From assembly GCA_002379985.1 (NCBI GenBank), contig DFVG01000007.1:1-64000 (forward strand): DNA of 64,000 nucleotides, read 5' to 3'. Made by a program: the position numbers and the translations under genes. This stretch comes from Flavobacteriaceae bacterium UBA4166 (GTDB lineage: Bacteria; Bacteroidota; Bacteroidia; Flavobacteriales; Flavobacteriaceae). Numbering within the stretch: the first letter of the stretch is position 1; each line of letters begins with the position of its first letter. Of this stretch, positions 44,383-52,702 are shown piece after piece. The notes below the pieces were generated by a model, which saw nothing but the letters and a program-made list of their open reading frames with translations, ran no database searches and had not been told where the DNA came from.

Positions 44383-44763
44383 TCATTTTTCAGCTTTTTG
44401 AATGCCAGTAATATAAGAGGTATCTTTACAATTTTCAATAATGAAAATTATGTGCTTCGAAAGATTCTTCTTGTCATTGATCTTGTAAATATTACAAGAG
44501 TCAAGGTCTGTAATGCTTTCAGAAAATAAAACATCACCGTCTTGTAGTACTTGCTTTATAAAACTGGTATCTATTTGTATTGTTTTGGCATCACGTAAAG
44601 CACTTTCAGTAAATACTCTAGGTTTTGAGCGAATATTTTTCAAAACTCGCGCGTTAGGACCATAATCACAAGAAGCGCGTTTCCCTCCTAGAAAAAAAAA
44701 TAATAATATGAGCCCGATACTAAATCCCCCCATATAATAGGCAATTCTATGCACTAGTTTCAT
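44383..44763 (-). CDS. DUF4258-like membrane-anchored protein
   Basis: A protein of 126 residues with an N-terminal helix (about 10-26) and a conserved start AYYMGGFSIGLILLFFFLGG followed by KRASCDYGPNARVLKNIRSKPRVF. It resembles a flavobacterial family that I associate with DUF4258. Two more Cys are in the C-terminal half (SCNIYKI, ENCKDT). Function unknown. Its 3' end lies 3 bases from the end of the converging TPR-AraC gene. Confidence 0.65.
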   Translation of the reverse strand: MKLVHRIAYYMGGFSIGLILLFFFLGGKRASCDYGPNARVLKNIRSKPRVFTESALRDAKTIQIDTSFIKQVLQDGDVLFSESITDLDSCNIYKINDKKNLSKHIIFIIENCKDTSYITGIQKAEK

Positions 44764-44767
44764 ACCA

Positions 44768-44775
44768 CAAAGATA
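44768..44775 (-). promoter_or_regulatory. -7 promoter element TATCTTTG; transcript likely leaderless
   Basis: Exact TAnnTTTG match on the minus strand, with only 4 bases between it and the ATG at 44763. Confidence 0.5.
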
Positions 44776-44804
44776 CTGTGTTTAATTCGAAAAGAGATCC
44801 CTTA

Positions 44805-46004
44805 TCAAAAGATCAATAGATTAATATCGCTATAGTTCATATCAAACCAATCTGCAATGGTTTTTTGTGTCAAAATACCTCGATAACAATATATTCCATT
44901 TCTTAATCCCGGGTCAAACCGAATTGATTCTTCGAGTCCGCCGCACTCGGCCATTTCCAATAAATAAGGGGTTAATATATTGCTTAACGATACTGATGCT
45001 GTCTTAGGGTAGCGAGCAGGAATGTTGGGAACCCCATAATGAATGACTCCATTTCTGGTTTTTGTTGGTTTATCATGGGTTGTCATTTCGGTGGTCTCAA
45101 AACATCCTCCCATATCAATACTCACATCAATAATCACGGCTCCACGTTTCATTTTTTCAACCATTTCATTCGTTACGATCACGGGCGCTCTATTTTTTCC
45201 ACGAACAGCGCCAATGGCAACATCACAGCGTCTTAGTGCTTTAAGTAGATTTTTAGGTTGAATAGTGGAGGTAGCAATGGGGCGGCCAATTTTGGTTTGT
45301 ACTCTTCTCAATTTGGCGATAGAACTATCAAAAACCTTCACATTGGCACCGAGCCCTAAGGCTGCTCTTATAGCGTATTGCCCTACAGTGCCGGCTCCAA
45401 TCACTACAACCTCAACCGGCGGAACGCCACTAATATTACCAAACAGAAGGCCGTTTCCTTTGGGGGCATTTACCATTAATTCCGAAGCAATAAGTATGGA
45501 AGCAGTTCCGGCGATTTCACTTAGCGCATTAACTACCGGGTAGCTACCGTCTGCTTCTTTCATGAATTCAAAAGCTAAAGCCGTAATTTTCTTTTTTGCT
45601 AAAATTTCAAAGTATTGAGATTCTTGAGTTTTTAATTGCAATGCGGATACCAATACAGTTTTGGGCTGAATAAGCTGTAATTCTTCAGCCGTAGGGGGCT
45701 CTACTTTTAGCAGTAGTGGGCATCCAAAAACTTTCTTCTTGTCTTCAGTAATTTGTGCTCCTGCCTCGCTATAGTCCTGATCAGTAAATCCTGCTTGATT
45801 TCCCGCGCCTTTTTCAATAAGAATTTTATGACCGTTAGCTACAATAGCTCCCACGGCATCCGGAGTGAGGCAAATACGTTTCTCTTGGAAGTGATTTTCT
45901 GTTGGAATCCCTATAAATAAATCCCCTTTTTTCCGGGCAATTTCTAAGGTTTCCTCTTGAGGAATTAACTGTGCCTTTGTAAAAGGAGATTTGGGTTGTG
46001 TCAT
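44805..46004 (-). CDS. ald: alanine dehydrogenase
   Basis: An NAD-dependent enzyme converting alanine to pyruvate and ammonia, 399 residues. Motifs: TENHFQEKRICLTPDAV and GAGNQAGFTDQDY at the N-terminus, the Rossmann fold VVVIGAGTVGQYAIRAALGLGANVKVFD (in segments, about 199-226), and DVSIDMGGCFETTEMTTHDKPT. Members of the same family include the PntA N-terminal part, but length and the CFETT block favour alanine dehydrogenase. It probably acts in nitrogen recycling, as does the nearby proline dehydrogenase. Confidence 0.9.
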   Translation of the reverse strand: MTQPKSPFTKAQLIPQEETLEIARKKGDLFIGIPTENHFQEKRICLTPDAVGAIVANGHKILIEKGAGNQAGFTDQDYSEAGAQITEDKKKVFGCPLLLKVEPPTAEELQLIQPKTVLVSALQLKTQESQYFEILAKKKITALAFEFMKEADGSYPVVNALSEIAGTASILIASELMVNAPKGNGLLFGNISGVPPVEVVVIGAGTVGQYAIRAALGLGANVKVFDSSIAKLRRVQTKIGRPIATSTIQPKNLLKALRRCDVAIGAVRGKNRAPVIVTNEMVEKMKRGAVIIDVSIDMGGCFETTEMTTHDKPTKTRNGVIHYGVPNIPARYPKTASVSLSNILTPYLLEMAECGGLEESIRFDPGLRNGIYCYRGILTQKTIADWFDMNYSDINLLIF

Positions 46005-46059
46005 TGCGACTAAGTTGTAGTACTAAGTTACATAATTATCGTAACGAGTGCAATGATTG

Positions 46060-46587
46060 TTAGCGAAACAGGTCTTTTAATTGTCCCCAAAATGATCTTT
46101 TTCGTTGAAGTTCTTTTTCAAAATCACTCAAATTATCATTCCTTACTTTATTAAATAACTTTGCTCTGATTAAGTAAACTGAAGGGACTAGAATTAACAT
46201 CAATGGAAGAATTAAATAAATCTCTAGTTCATCTAGATCATTACTTTCATTAATTACTCCCCATAGCTGGAATGAATACATAGCAATTGGAACCAATATA
46301 ATCCAATGCCACCAATGTTTGCAGGTAAAGAACCACAAAAGTAAAAGATAAAGCGGAATAACTTTTCCAGTAAAATACCATGCAAAAGAATACCAAGAAG
46401 GAAAGCTGGTTTCTATCTTAAATAAAGAAGTTTCCCAGATCTGGCTATCTGGGAAACTTTCGTAAGTATAAAATAAAAAAGGTGATATAGCAATACAAAA
46501 TACTATTACCCCTCCAACAAATAAAGATTTTCTATCCGTTTTGTAGAGGTTTTTGGTACTTGTCGATTTGCTGTTCGGTTTGGTCAT
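46060..46587 (-). CDS. four-helix membrane protein, unknown
   Basis: A protein of 175 residues from the ATG at 46587 (MTKPNSKSTSTKN). It has about four hydrophobic segments (22-39, 61-84, 85-105, 117-138) and a basic, helical C-terminus (EKELQRKRSFWGQLKDLFR). I do not recognise the family. Its 5' end overlaps by 56 bases, in another frame, the small lipoprotein gene at 46532-46669, so the two are probably coupled. Confidence 0.65.
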   Translation of the reverse strand: MTKPNSKSTSTKNLYKTDRKSLFVGGVIVFCIAISPFLFYTYESFPDSQIWETSLFKIETSFPSWYSFAWYFTGKVIPLYLLLLWFFTCKHWWHWIILVPIAMYSFQLWGVINESNDLDELEIYLILPLMLILVPSVYLIRAKLFNKVRNDNLSDFEKELQRKRSFWGQLKDLFR

Positions 46588-46669
46588 CTTCAATACTTTC
46601 TGGAGTACAAGAAACAAATAAAGTTGCTCCGAAAATTGCGACGATAAAAAGGTAGTTTTTGACTTTCAT
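46532..46669 (-). CDS. very small lipoprotein (45 residues)
   Basis: ATG at 46669 to TAG at 46532 encodes 45 residues: a short signal (KVKNYLFIVAIFGATLFVSC) with a lipobox Cys at 21, then an acidic and polar tail TPESIEDDQTEQQIDKYQ. The tail resembles short flavobacterial lipoproteins with a QQIDK segment. A promoter element (46699-46706) lies upstream. It overlaps the following membrane-protein gene in another frame. The combination of signal, lipobox and promoter makes it a likely gene despite its size. Confidence 0.6.
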   Translation of the reverse strand: MKVKNYLFIVAIFGATLFVSCTPESIEDDQTEQQIDKYQKPLQNG

Positions 46670-46698
46670 AATACTAGTTTTTTGTGAGGTTAATACTA

Positions 46699-46706
46699 CA
46701 AACCTA
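46699..46706 (-). promoter_or_regulatory. -7 promoter element TAGGTTTG for the small lipoprotein gene
   Basis: Exact TAnnTTTG match on the minus strand, 29 bases before the ATG at 46669. Confidence 0.45.
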
Positions 46707-46853
46707 TCACGAAAAAAAACAAGTATTACAATTAGTTTCAGCGTATTTTATAAGGTTATTCTTTAGTGAAAAATCACACGAGAATATTACTGTTTATCAA
46801 TACGTTGAAATTGCAGTAAATCGTCAGCAAACATAGAGTTGGAGCGCAATTAT

Positions 46854-47267
46854 TTATTTCACAGGCAATGTTTTTAGGGTTCTCATCTCATTATCTAATT
46901 TGTTCATTTTGATCTTTAAAAATTCTTTTGGCAATATAGATTCGATTTTTTCCGGCCATTCTATAAAAAGCCAATGATCCGATTCAAAATACTCTTCTAT
47001 TCCAATGTCAAAAACCTCTCCTATTGATTCAATGCGATAAAAATCAAAGTGGTTAATGATTTCATCGTCCGCTCTATATTCATTGACAATTGAATAGGTC
47101 GGACTCCCAATATTGTCTTTTACTCCCAACGCTTTAATCATTTCCTTGATCAAGGTTGTTTTACCTACTCCCATTTCGCCGAAAAATAAAAATCGTTTCG
47201 TGGTAGTATTTGCTAACAATGCGTTAGCAATTTCTGGAAGCTCAGATAAAGTATAGGTTCTCTCCAT
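46854..47267 (-). CDS. tsaE: tRNA threonylcarbamoyladenosine biosynthesis ATPase
   Basis: TsaE is the ATPase that works with TsaB and TsaD to make t6A37 in tRNA. The protein is 137 residues, slightly short but in range. Walker A is GEMGVGKTTLIKEM (about 29-42), the Thr/Ser switch is GSPTYSIVNEY and the Walker B-like part is NHFDFYRI. The late WLFIEWPEKI block is typical. It lies downstream of porX, a frequent flavobacterial arrangement. Confidence 0.93.
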   Translation of the reverse strand: MERTYTLSELPEIANALLANTTTKRFLFFGEMGVGKTTLIKEMIKALGVKDNIGSPTYSIVNEYRADDEIINHFDFYRIESIGEVFDIGIEEYFESDHWLFIEWPEKIESILPKEFLKIKMNKLDNEMRTLKTLPVK

Positions 47268-47282
47268 GAAATCAGACGATCA

Positions 47283-47290
47283 CAAATATA
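47283..47290 (-). promoter_or_regulatory. -7 promoter element TATATTTG for tsaE
   Basis: Exact TAnnTTTG match on the minus strand, 15 bases before the ATG at 47267. Confidence 0.55.
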
Positions 47291-47359
47291 GAAAAAATAC
47301 GACTATAGGTTAATAAAATCGATGTAATGCGCAAATTAAAGAATATTCTTACAAATTAT

Positions 47360-48907
47360 TTATTTTGGGTCTAATACTGCAAAAGGAATAATCATCTCTT
47401 CTAAAGATACGCCTCCATGTTGGTAGGTATTTCTGTAATAACTTACGTAATGGTTGTAATTGTTTGGGTATGCAAAAAATAAATCTCCTTTAGCAAAAAT
47501 GAAGGAACTACTCATATTTATAGATGGTAAATGAATAGACTTAGGGTCTTTCGCCGCCAACACATCTTTGTTTTCGTAGGTCAAACTTTTACCGGTCTTA
47601 TACCGCAAGTTCAAACTTGTATTCTTGTCTCCAATTACTTTAGAAGGATTCTTTACATTGATGGTCCCGTGATCGGTGGTAATTATTAACTTAAACCCTA
47701 ACTGTGCAGCCTGCTGAAGAATCTCCATCAACGGTGAATTTTTAAACCAGCTTTGCGTTAGAGAACGATACGACTTATCCGTCGAGGCTAACTCCTTAAT
47801 CACTTCCATTTCCGTTTTAGAGTGTGATAACATATCAACGAAGTTGTAGACAACCACTGTGAGATCTTCTTCTTTGTGCTTCTTAAAATTGTCTACCAAT
47901 CGCTTTCCTTGTTTTAAACTTGAAATCTTATGATAACTCCACTCCAATTGCATTCCCAAACGTTTCAATTGGGCTTCTAGAAATGCTTCCTCATTCATGT
48001 TTTTCCCTCCATCATCAGTGTCGTTGAGCCATAAATTAGGATGCAACTTTTCCATATCGCTCGGCATCAGTCCAGAAAAAATAGCATTTCTTGCGTATTG
48101 CGTAGCGGTTGGAAGAATGCTGCAAAACATTTCTTCCTTGATTTTTTTATACGCATTCGCAACAAATGGTTCAAAAGCTTTCCATTGATCGTAACGTAAA
48201 TTGTCAATGACTACCAATAAAGTAGGCTGCCCCGTTTTTAATTCAGGAACCACTTTTTCTCTAAAAAGCGTGTGCGACATGGTAGGAGCATCAGCGCCGT
48301 CAAACCAGCTTGGATATTCTTTATCAATAAACTTGCAAAACTGAGTATTGGCTTCGGTTTTTTGTGATTCCAGAATTTCAAACATTCCTGTATCTTCAAT
48401 GTCCTCCAATTCCAATTCCCAATACACCAACTTTTGATATAGTTCTACCCAACCTTCATACGTATTGATCATAGACATATCCATCGCGATCTTCCGAAAC
48501 TCTTGCTGATAGTTTGAGGTCGTCTTTTCAGAAACCAAACGCGAATGATCTAAGTTCTTTTTCAAGCTCAATAGGATCTGATTGGGATTTACCGGCTTGA
48601 TTAAATAATCCGCAATCTTAGACCCAATCGCTTCCTCCATAATATATTCTTCCTCACTCTTAGTGATCATCACTACGGGAAGGGAAGCCTGTTGTTCTTT
48701 GATCTCTGATAAGGTCTCAAGACCGGTGAGTCCAGGCATATTTTCATCTAAGAATACAATATCAAAGGTTTCATTCTTTATCTCTTCCAAAGCTTCTGTA
48801 CCACTTTGGGCCGTCGTTACTTTGTAGTTTTTATTTTCTAAGAATAAAATATGCGGTTTTAATAAATCGATTTCATCATCCACCCACAGTACTTTTATAT
48901 CACTCAT
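47360..48907 (-). CDS. porX: PorX-type response regulator with PglZ domain (type IX secretion)
   Basis: PorX is the atypical response regulator that controls type IX secretion genes with the sensor PorY and sigma factor SigP in Porphyromonas and flavobacteria. The protein is 515 residues from the ATG at 48907. The receiver domain (1-120) has the acidic pocket VLWVDDEIDLL, phospho-Asp in DIVFLDENMPG, then MITKSEEE and the Lys of DYLIKPVNP. The C-terminal half (about 200-515) is a PglZ alkaline-phosphatase-like domain (LLVVIDNLRYDQW, IITTDHGTINV, HGGVSLEEMIIPF). It has no DNA-binding domain. An in-frame longer form from 48991 is unlikely. Confidence 0.92.
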   Translation of the reverse strand: MSDIKVLWVDDEIDLLKPHILFLENKNYKVTTAQSGTEALEEIKNETFDIVFLDENMPGLTGLETLSEIKEQQASLPVVMITKSEEEYIMEEAIGSKIADYLIKPVNPNQILLSLKKNLDHSRLVSEKTTSNYQQEFRKIAMDMSMINTYEGWVELYQKLVYWELELEDIEDTGMFEILESQKTEANTQFCKFIDKEYPSWFDGADAPTMSHTLFREKVVPELKTGQPTLLVVIDNLRYDQWKAFEPFVANAYKKIKEEMFCSILPTATQYARNAIFSGLMPSDMEKLHPNLWLNDTDDGGKNMNEEAFLEAQLKRLGMQLEWSYHKISSLKQGKRLVDNFKKHKEEDLTVVVYNFVDMLSHSKTEMEVIKELASTDKSYRSLTQSWFKNSPLMEILQQAAQLGFKLIITTDHGTINVKNPSKVIGDKNTSLNLRYKTGKSLTYENKDVLAAKDPKSIHLPSINMSSSFIFAKGDLFFAYPNNYNHYVSYYRNTYQHGGVSLEEMIIPFAVLDPK

Positions 48908-48948
48908 ATATGTATCTTTGTTACGTTTCTTCCTATATAGGTTAACTT

Positions 48949-48956
48949 CAAAATTA
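48949..48956 (-). promoter_or_regulatory. -7 promoter element TAATTTTG for porX
   Basis: Exact TAnnTTTG match on the minus strand, 41 bases before the porX ATG. Confidence 0.45.
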
Positions 48957-49007
48957 ATTCTGAAGTATTTGAGGAACGACTTTGTTGTCATAATTAATCG
49001 TTAAAGT

Positions 49008-50234
49008 TTGAAGCCCAAAAACAAACTGAAAATCATCAACGATCCTATCTACGGATTCATCACGCTCCCCGGCGACCTTATCTTCCAACTTATGGAACAT
49101 CGCTATTTCCAGCGATTGCGCCGTATTTCACAAATGGGCATGTCCTACATCGTTTATCCCGGAGCGCATCATACCCGTTTTCAACATGCCTTGGGCGCCA
49201 TGTTCCTCATGCAAAAAGCGATTTATGTCCTACGCTCTAAAGGGGTTGCTATTTCTGATGCTGAGCGAGAAGCACTTTTAATAGCCATTTTGCTTCACGA
49301 CATCGGGCATGGACCATTTTCGCACGCCATGGAACACAGCATCGTGGAAAGCGTAGGCCACGAATATTTATCGTTAGCCTTTATGAAGAAATTAAATGAG
49401 GAGTTTCATGGAAAGCTAACCATGGCTATTGATATCTTTACCAATCAATACCCCAGAAAATTCATGCATCAGATGGTCTCGGGACAACTCGATATGGATC
49501 GTCTCGATTACTTGCGCCGGGATAGTTTCTATACCGGCGTTTCCGAAGGAGCCATCAATACCGAACGCTTGATAACAATGCTGCATGTGCATGAGGATAC
49601 ACTGGTCGTAGAGGAAAAAGGTATTTATTCGGTTGAAAAATTTATCGTGGCACGCCGACTCATGTACTGGCAAGTATACTTACATAAAACAAGTTTGGTG
49701 GCTGAACAGTTGCTGCTAAGACTCCTTAAGCGCGCAAAAGAACTAAGCCAACAAGGGGTTTCTCTGCCGGCAACCCCCGCACTTCACTATTTTCTGACCA
49801 CACCAATCAGTAAAGATTCTTTTTCTTCGGAAGGGCTAGAACAATTTTCAAAATTGGATGACTACGATATTGTTTCAGCCATAAAAATGTGGATCGACGT
49901 AGAGGATGCCGTTTTAAGAACGATAGCCAAAATGCTGCTACACCGTGATCTGTTGAAAATTAAAATGAAGAAAAAGCCAATTCCTTCAGAAAGAAAACAG
50001 TCTAAAAAGTCTGCTTTAATGAAACGAGAGGGATTCACTGAAGCAGAAGCTGATTACTTCGTATTTGAAGGCGTCATCTCAAACTTAGCGTACCGAATGG
50101 ATCATAATGCTATCATTCTATTGCGGAAGAATGGTAAAATGATTGATGTCGCCAAAGCAAGCGATCAACTTAACATTGAGGCGCTTTCCGAAACCGTGAT
50201 AAAATATTATCTATGTTACCCGAAAAGTCTTTAG
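49008..50234 (+). CDS. HD-domain phosphohydrolase (dGTPase-like), TTG start
   Basis: A protein of 408 residues. HD motif: H in TRFQHALGAM, HD in ILLHDIGHGPFSHAMEHS, and D in SGQLDMDRLDYLRRDS. It resembles dNTP triphosphohydrolases and other SpoT-like HD proteins. An in-frame TAA at 49002 leaves TTG at 49008 as the only start that gives the conserved N-terminus (KLKIINDPIYGFITLPG); the first ATG is 29 codons in. It is divergent from porX. Confidence 0.85.
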   Translation: MKPKNKLKIINDPIYGFITLPGDLIFQLMEHRYFQRLRRISQMGMSYIVYPGAHHTRFQHALGAMFLMQKAIYVLRSKGVAISDAEREALLIAILLHDIGHGPFSHAMEHSIVESVGHEYLSLAFMKKLNEEFHGKLTMAIDIFTNQYPRKFMHQMVSGQLDMDRLDYLRRDSFYTGVSEGAINTERLITMLHVHEDTLVVEEKGIYSVEKFIVARRLMYWQVYLHKTSLVAEQLLLRLLKRAKELSQQGVSLPATPALHYFLTTPISKDSFSSEGLEQFSKLDDYDIVSAIKMWIDVEDAVLRTIAKMLLHRDLLKIKMKKKPIPSERKQSKKSALMKREGFTEAEADYFVFEGVISNLAYRMDHNAIILLRKNGKMIDVAKASDQLNIEALSETVIKYYLCYPKSL

Positions 50235-50245
50235 CGATCATTTTT

Positions 50246-50253
50246 TATATTTG
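50246..50253 (+). promoter_or_regulatory. -7 promoter element TATATTTG for the lpx operon
   Basis: Exact TAnnTTTG match, 18 bases before the lpxD ATG at 50272. Confidence 0.6.
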
Positions 50254-50271
50254 CAACACCGAAAACAACAG

Positions 50272-51300
50272 ATGAAATTTACAGCCACCCAGATAGCGGG
50301 AATTTTAAACGGAGAGGTTGACGGTGATGCCGAGGTTGAAGTGTCGCAACTTTCTAAGATTGAAGAGGGAACGAAAGGAAGTCTTACCTTTCTTGCCAAT
50401 CCAAAATACACCTCCTTTATTTATTCTACGGAAGCGTCTATCACCATTGTAGATAAGGACTTTCATGCAGAAAATGATATCACTACAACACTGATTAGAG
50501 TAGACGATGCCTACAAAGCCTTCTCGCAATTACTCGAATACTACAATCAAGTGAAAATGAATAAGACGGGAATTGAACAACCAGTCTTCATTTCAGAATC
50601 AGCACGGTTTGACGAAGCTACCCTGTACCTGGGCGCGTTCTCTTATGTAGGCGATAATGTTACTATTGGGGAGAATGTAAAAATTTATCCCAATGTATAT
50701 ATTGGTGATAACGTCACTTTAGGCGATAATGTCATAGTGTTTGCAGGGGCAAAAATTTATTCGGAGTCGGTTATTGGAAATCATTGTGTGATCCATAGCG
50801 GTGTTATTGTAGGAGCCGATGGTTTTGGCTTTACGCCGAATGAAAAAGGCGAATACAAAAAAGTACCCCAAACAGGAAACGTGATCATAGAAGATCATGT
50901 AGATATTGGTGCCGGTACGACCATTGACAGAGCGACCTTGGGCTCTACCATAATCCGTAAGGGAGTAAAGTTGGACAACCAAATTCAGATTGCCCACAAT
51001 GTGGAAATTGGAGAGAACACCGTCATCGCGGCCCAAACCGGAATTGCCGGATCTACTAAAATTGGTAGCAACTGTATGATCGGTGGTCAAGTAGGAATAG
51101 TTGGGCATATTACCATCGGTAACAACGTGCGCATTCAAGCGCAAAGTGGTATCGGAAGAAATGTCAAAGACAACGAAACCTTGCAAGGATCTCCAGCTTT
51201 GAATTATGGTGATTACAACAAAAGTTATGTTCACTTTAAGAACCTACCAAAGATCATTGAGCGTTTTAATACGTTAGAAAAAAATCAAAATAATGACTAA
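50272..51300 (+). CDS. lpxD: UDP-3-O-(3-hydroxyacyl)glucosamine N-acyltransferase
   Basis: LpxD adds the second acyl chain to UDP-acyl-glucosamine in lipid A synthesis. The protein is 342 residues. An N-terminal uridine-binding domain (about 1-100) is followed by a left-handed hexapeptide-repeat helix with GADGFGFTPNEKGEYKKVPQTG, VDIGAGTTIDRATLGSTII and the catalytic His in LDNQIQIAHNVEIG. I start at MKFTATQIAG (50272), after the promoter element. It heads the lipid A cluster. Confidence 0.94.
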   Translation: MKFTATQIAGILNGEVDGDAEVEVSQLSKIEEGTKGSLTFLANPKYTSFIYSTEASITIVDKDFHAENDITTTLIRVDDAYKAFSQLLEYYNQVKMNKTGIEQPVFISESARFDEATLYLGAFSYVGDNVTIGENVKIYPNVYIGDNVTLGDNVIVFAGAKIYSESVIGNHCVIHSGVIVGADGFGFTPNEKGEYKKVPQTGNVIIEDHVDIGAGTTIDRATLGSTIIRKGVKLDNQIQIAHNVEIGENTVIAAQTGIAGSTKIGSNCMIGGQVGIVGHITIGNNVRIQAQSGIGRNVKDNETLQGSPALNYGDYNKSYVHFKNLPKIIERFNTLEKNQNND

Positions 51301-51307
51301 TTGTACC

Positions 51308-52702
51308 ATGGCAAAACAACGCACCATCGGAAAAGAGGTCTCACTTACCGGTGTGGGATTGCATACGGGTAAAGAAGTGACAATTACTTTTAAGCCTGCT
51401 CCCGAAGATTACGGCTATGCTTTTACAAGAGTAGATCTGGAAGGAAATCCCGTGATCGAAGCAGATGCCAATTATGTAGTCAATACGCAACGCGGTACCA
51501 ATCTGGAAAAACGGGGCGTGAAGATCCAAACATCAGAACATGTGCTAGCCGCATTGGTTGGAATGGAAGTGGATAATTGTATTATTGAATTAAATGCTTC
51601 GGAACCTCCTATTATGGACGGCTCATCAAAATACTTTGTTGAGGCAATTGAAAAAGCCGGGATCGTTGCACAAGAGGCCACTCGAGAAGAATATGTGGTA
51701 GAGGAAGTCATTTCGTTTACGGATGAAGAAAGCGGAAGCGAGATCACTGTGATTCCAGCCGATGAATATCAAGTGACCACTATGGTCGATTTTGGAACGA
51801 AGGTCCTTGGAACACAGAACGCCTCCCTCAAGCGTCTTTCCGATTTCAAAGATGAAATATCAGATGCTAGAACATTCAGCTTTCTGCACGAAATAGAAAT
51901 GCTTTTGGAGCACGGACTCATAAAAGGGGGCGATCTCAATAATGCGATCGTTTACGTGGATAAGGAGCTTTCCCCCGAAACCATGGAAAAACTGCGACAC
52001 GCCTTCAAAAAAGATAAGATTTCAGTAAAGCCAAACGGTATTTTAGACAATTTGACGCTGCATTATCCTAATGAAGCAGCACGCCATAAATTGTTAGATG
52101 TGGTTGGAGATCTAGCCTTGGTGGGAACACGCATTCGCGGAAAGGTCATCGCCAATAAACCCGGACATTACATCAATACTCAATTTGCAAAAAAATTGGC
52201 AAAATTGATCAAAATTGAAAAGCGGAACAAAGTACCTAAATTCAATGTCAACACCACCCCTGTAAAGGATGTCAATGAGATTATGGCAATGCTTCCGCAT
52301 CGCCCACCCTTCTTATTAGTGGATAAAATTTTAGAGCTTTCAGACGAACATGTCATCGGACTCAAAAACGTGACGATGAATGAGCCCTTTTTCGTTGGGC
52401 ATTTTCCGGGAGCACCTGTAATGCCGGGGGTGCTTATCGTAGAGGCCATGGCACAAACAGGTGGTATTTTGGCTTTAAGCACGGTTCCTGATCCCGAAAA
52501 TTACCTTACGTATTTCATGAAAATTAACAATGTTAAGTTCAAACAACAGGTAAACCCGGGAGACACTTTATTTTTCAAGCTTGATCTTATTACACCCATT
52601 CGTCGTGGGATCGTTCATATGAGCGGAAACGCATATGCGAATGACAAACTGGTGACGGAAGCCGAATTGATGGCGCAAATCGTGAAAACTAAAAACAACT
52701 AG
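51308..52702 (+). CDS. lpxC/fabZ: bifunctional UDP-3-O-acyl-GlcNAc deacetylase / 3-hydroxyacyl-ACP dehydratase fusion
   Basis: A single 464-residue chain. Residues about 1-300 are LpxC, the committed Zn deacetylase of lipid A synthesis (LTGVGLHTG, TSEHVLAALVG with a Zn His, DGSSKYFVEAIE, ARTFSFLHEIEML, LHYPNEAARHKLLDVVGDLAL with further Zn ligands). Residues about 320-460 are FabZ (MLPHRPPFLLVDKI, GHFPGAPVMPGVLIVEAMAQ with its active His and Glu). The fusion is characteristic of Bacteroidota. It joins lipid A and fatty acid synthesis on one polypeptide. An alternative start at 51293 overlaps the lpxD end. Confidence 0.95.
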   Translation: MAKQRTIGKEVSLTGVGLHTGKEVTITFKPAPEDYGYAFTRVDLEGNPVIEADANYVVNTQRGTNLEKRGVKIQTSEHVLAALVGMEVDNCIIELNASEPPIMDGSSKYFVEAIEKAGIVAQEATREEYVVEEVISFTDEESGSEITVIPADEYQVTTMVDFGTKVLGTQNASLKRLSDFKDEISDARTFSFLHEIEMLLEHGLIKGGDLNNAIVYVDKELSPETMEKLRHAFKKDKISVKPNGILDNLTLHYPNEAARHKLLDVVGDLALVGTRIRGKVIANKPGHYINTQFAKKLAKLIKIEKRNKVPKFNVNTTPVKDVNEIMAMLPHRPPFLLVDKILELSDEHVIGLKNVTMNEPFFVGHFPGAPVMPGVLIVEAMAQTGGILALSTVPDPENYLTYFMKINNVKFKQQVNPGDTLFFKLDLITPIRRGIVHMSGNAYANDKLVTEAELMAQIVKTKNN

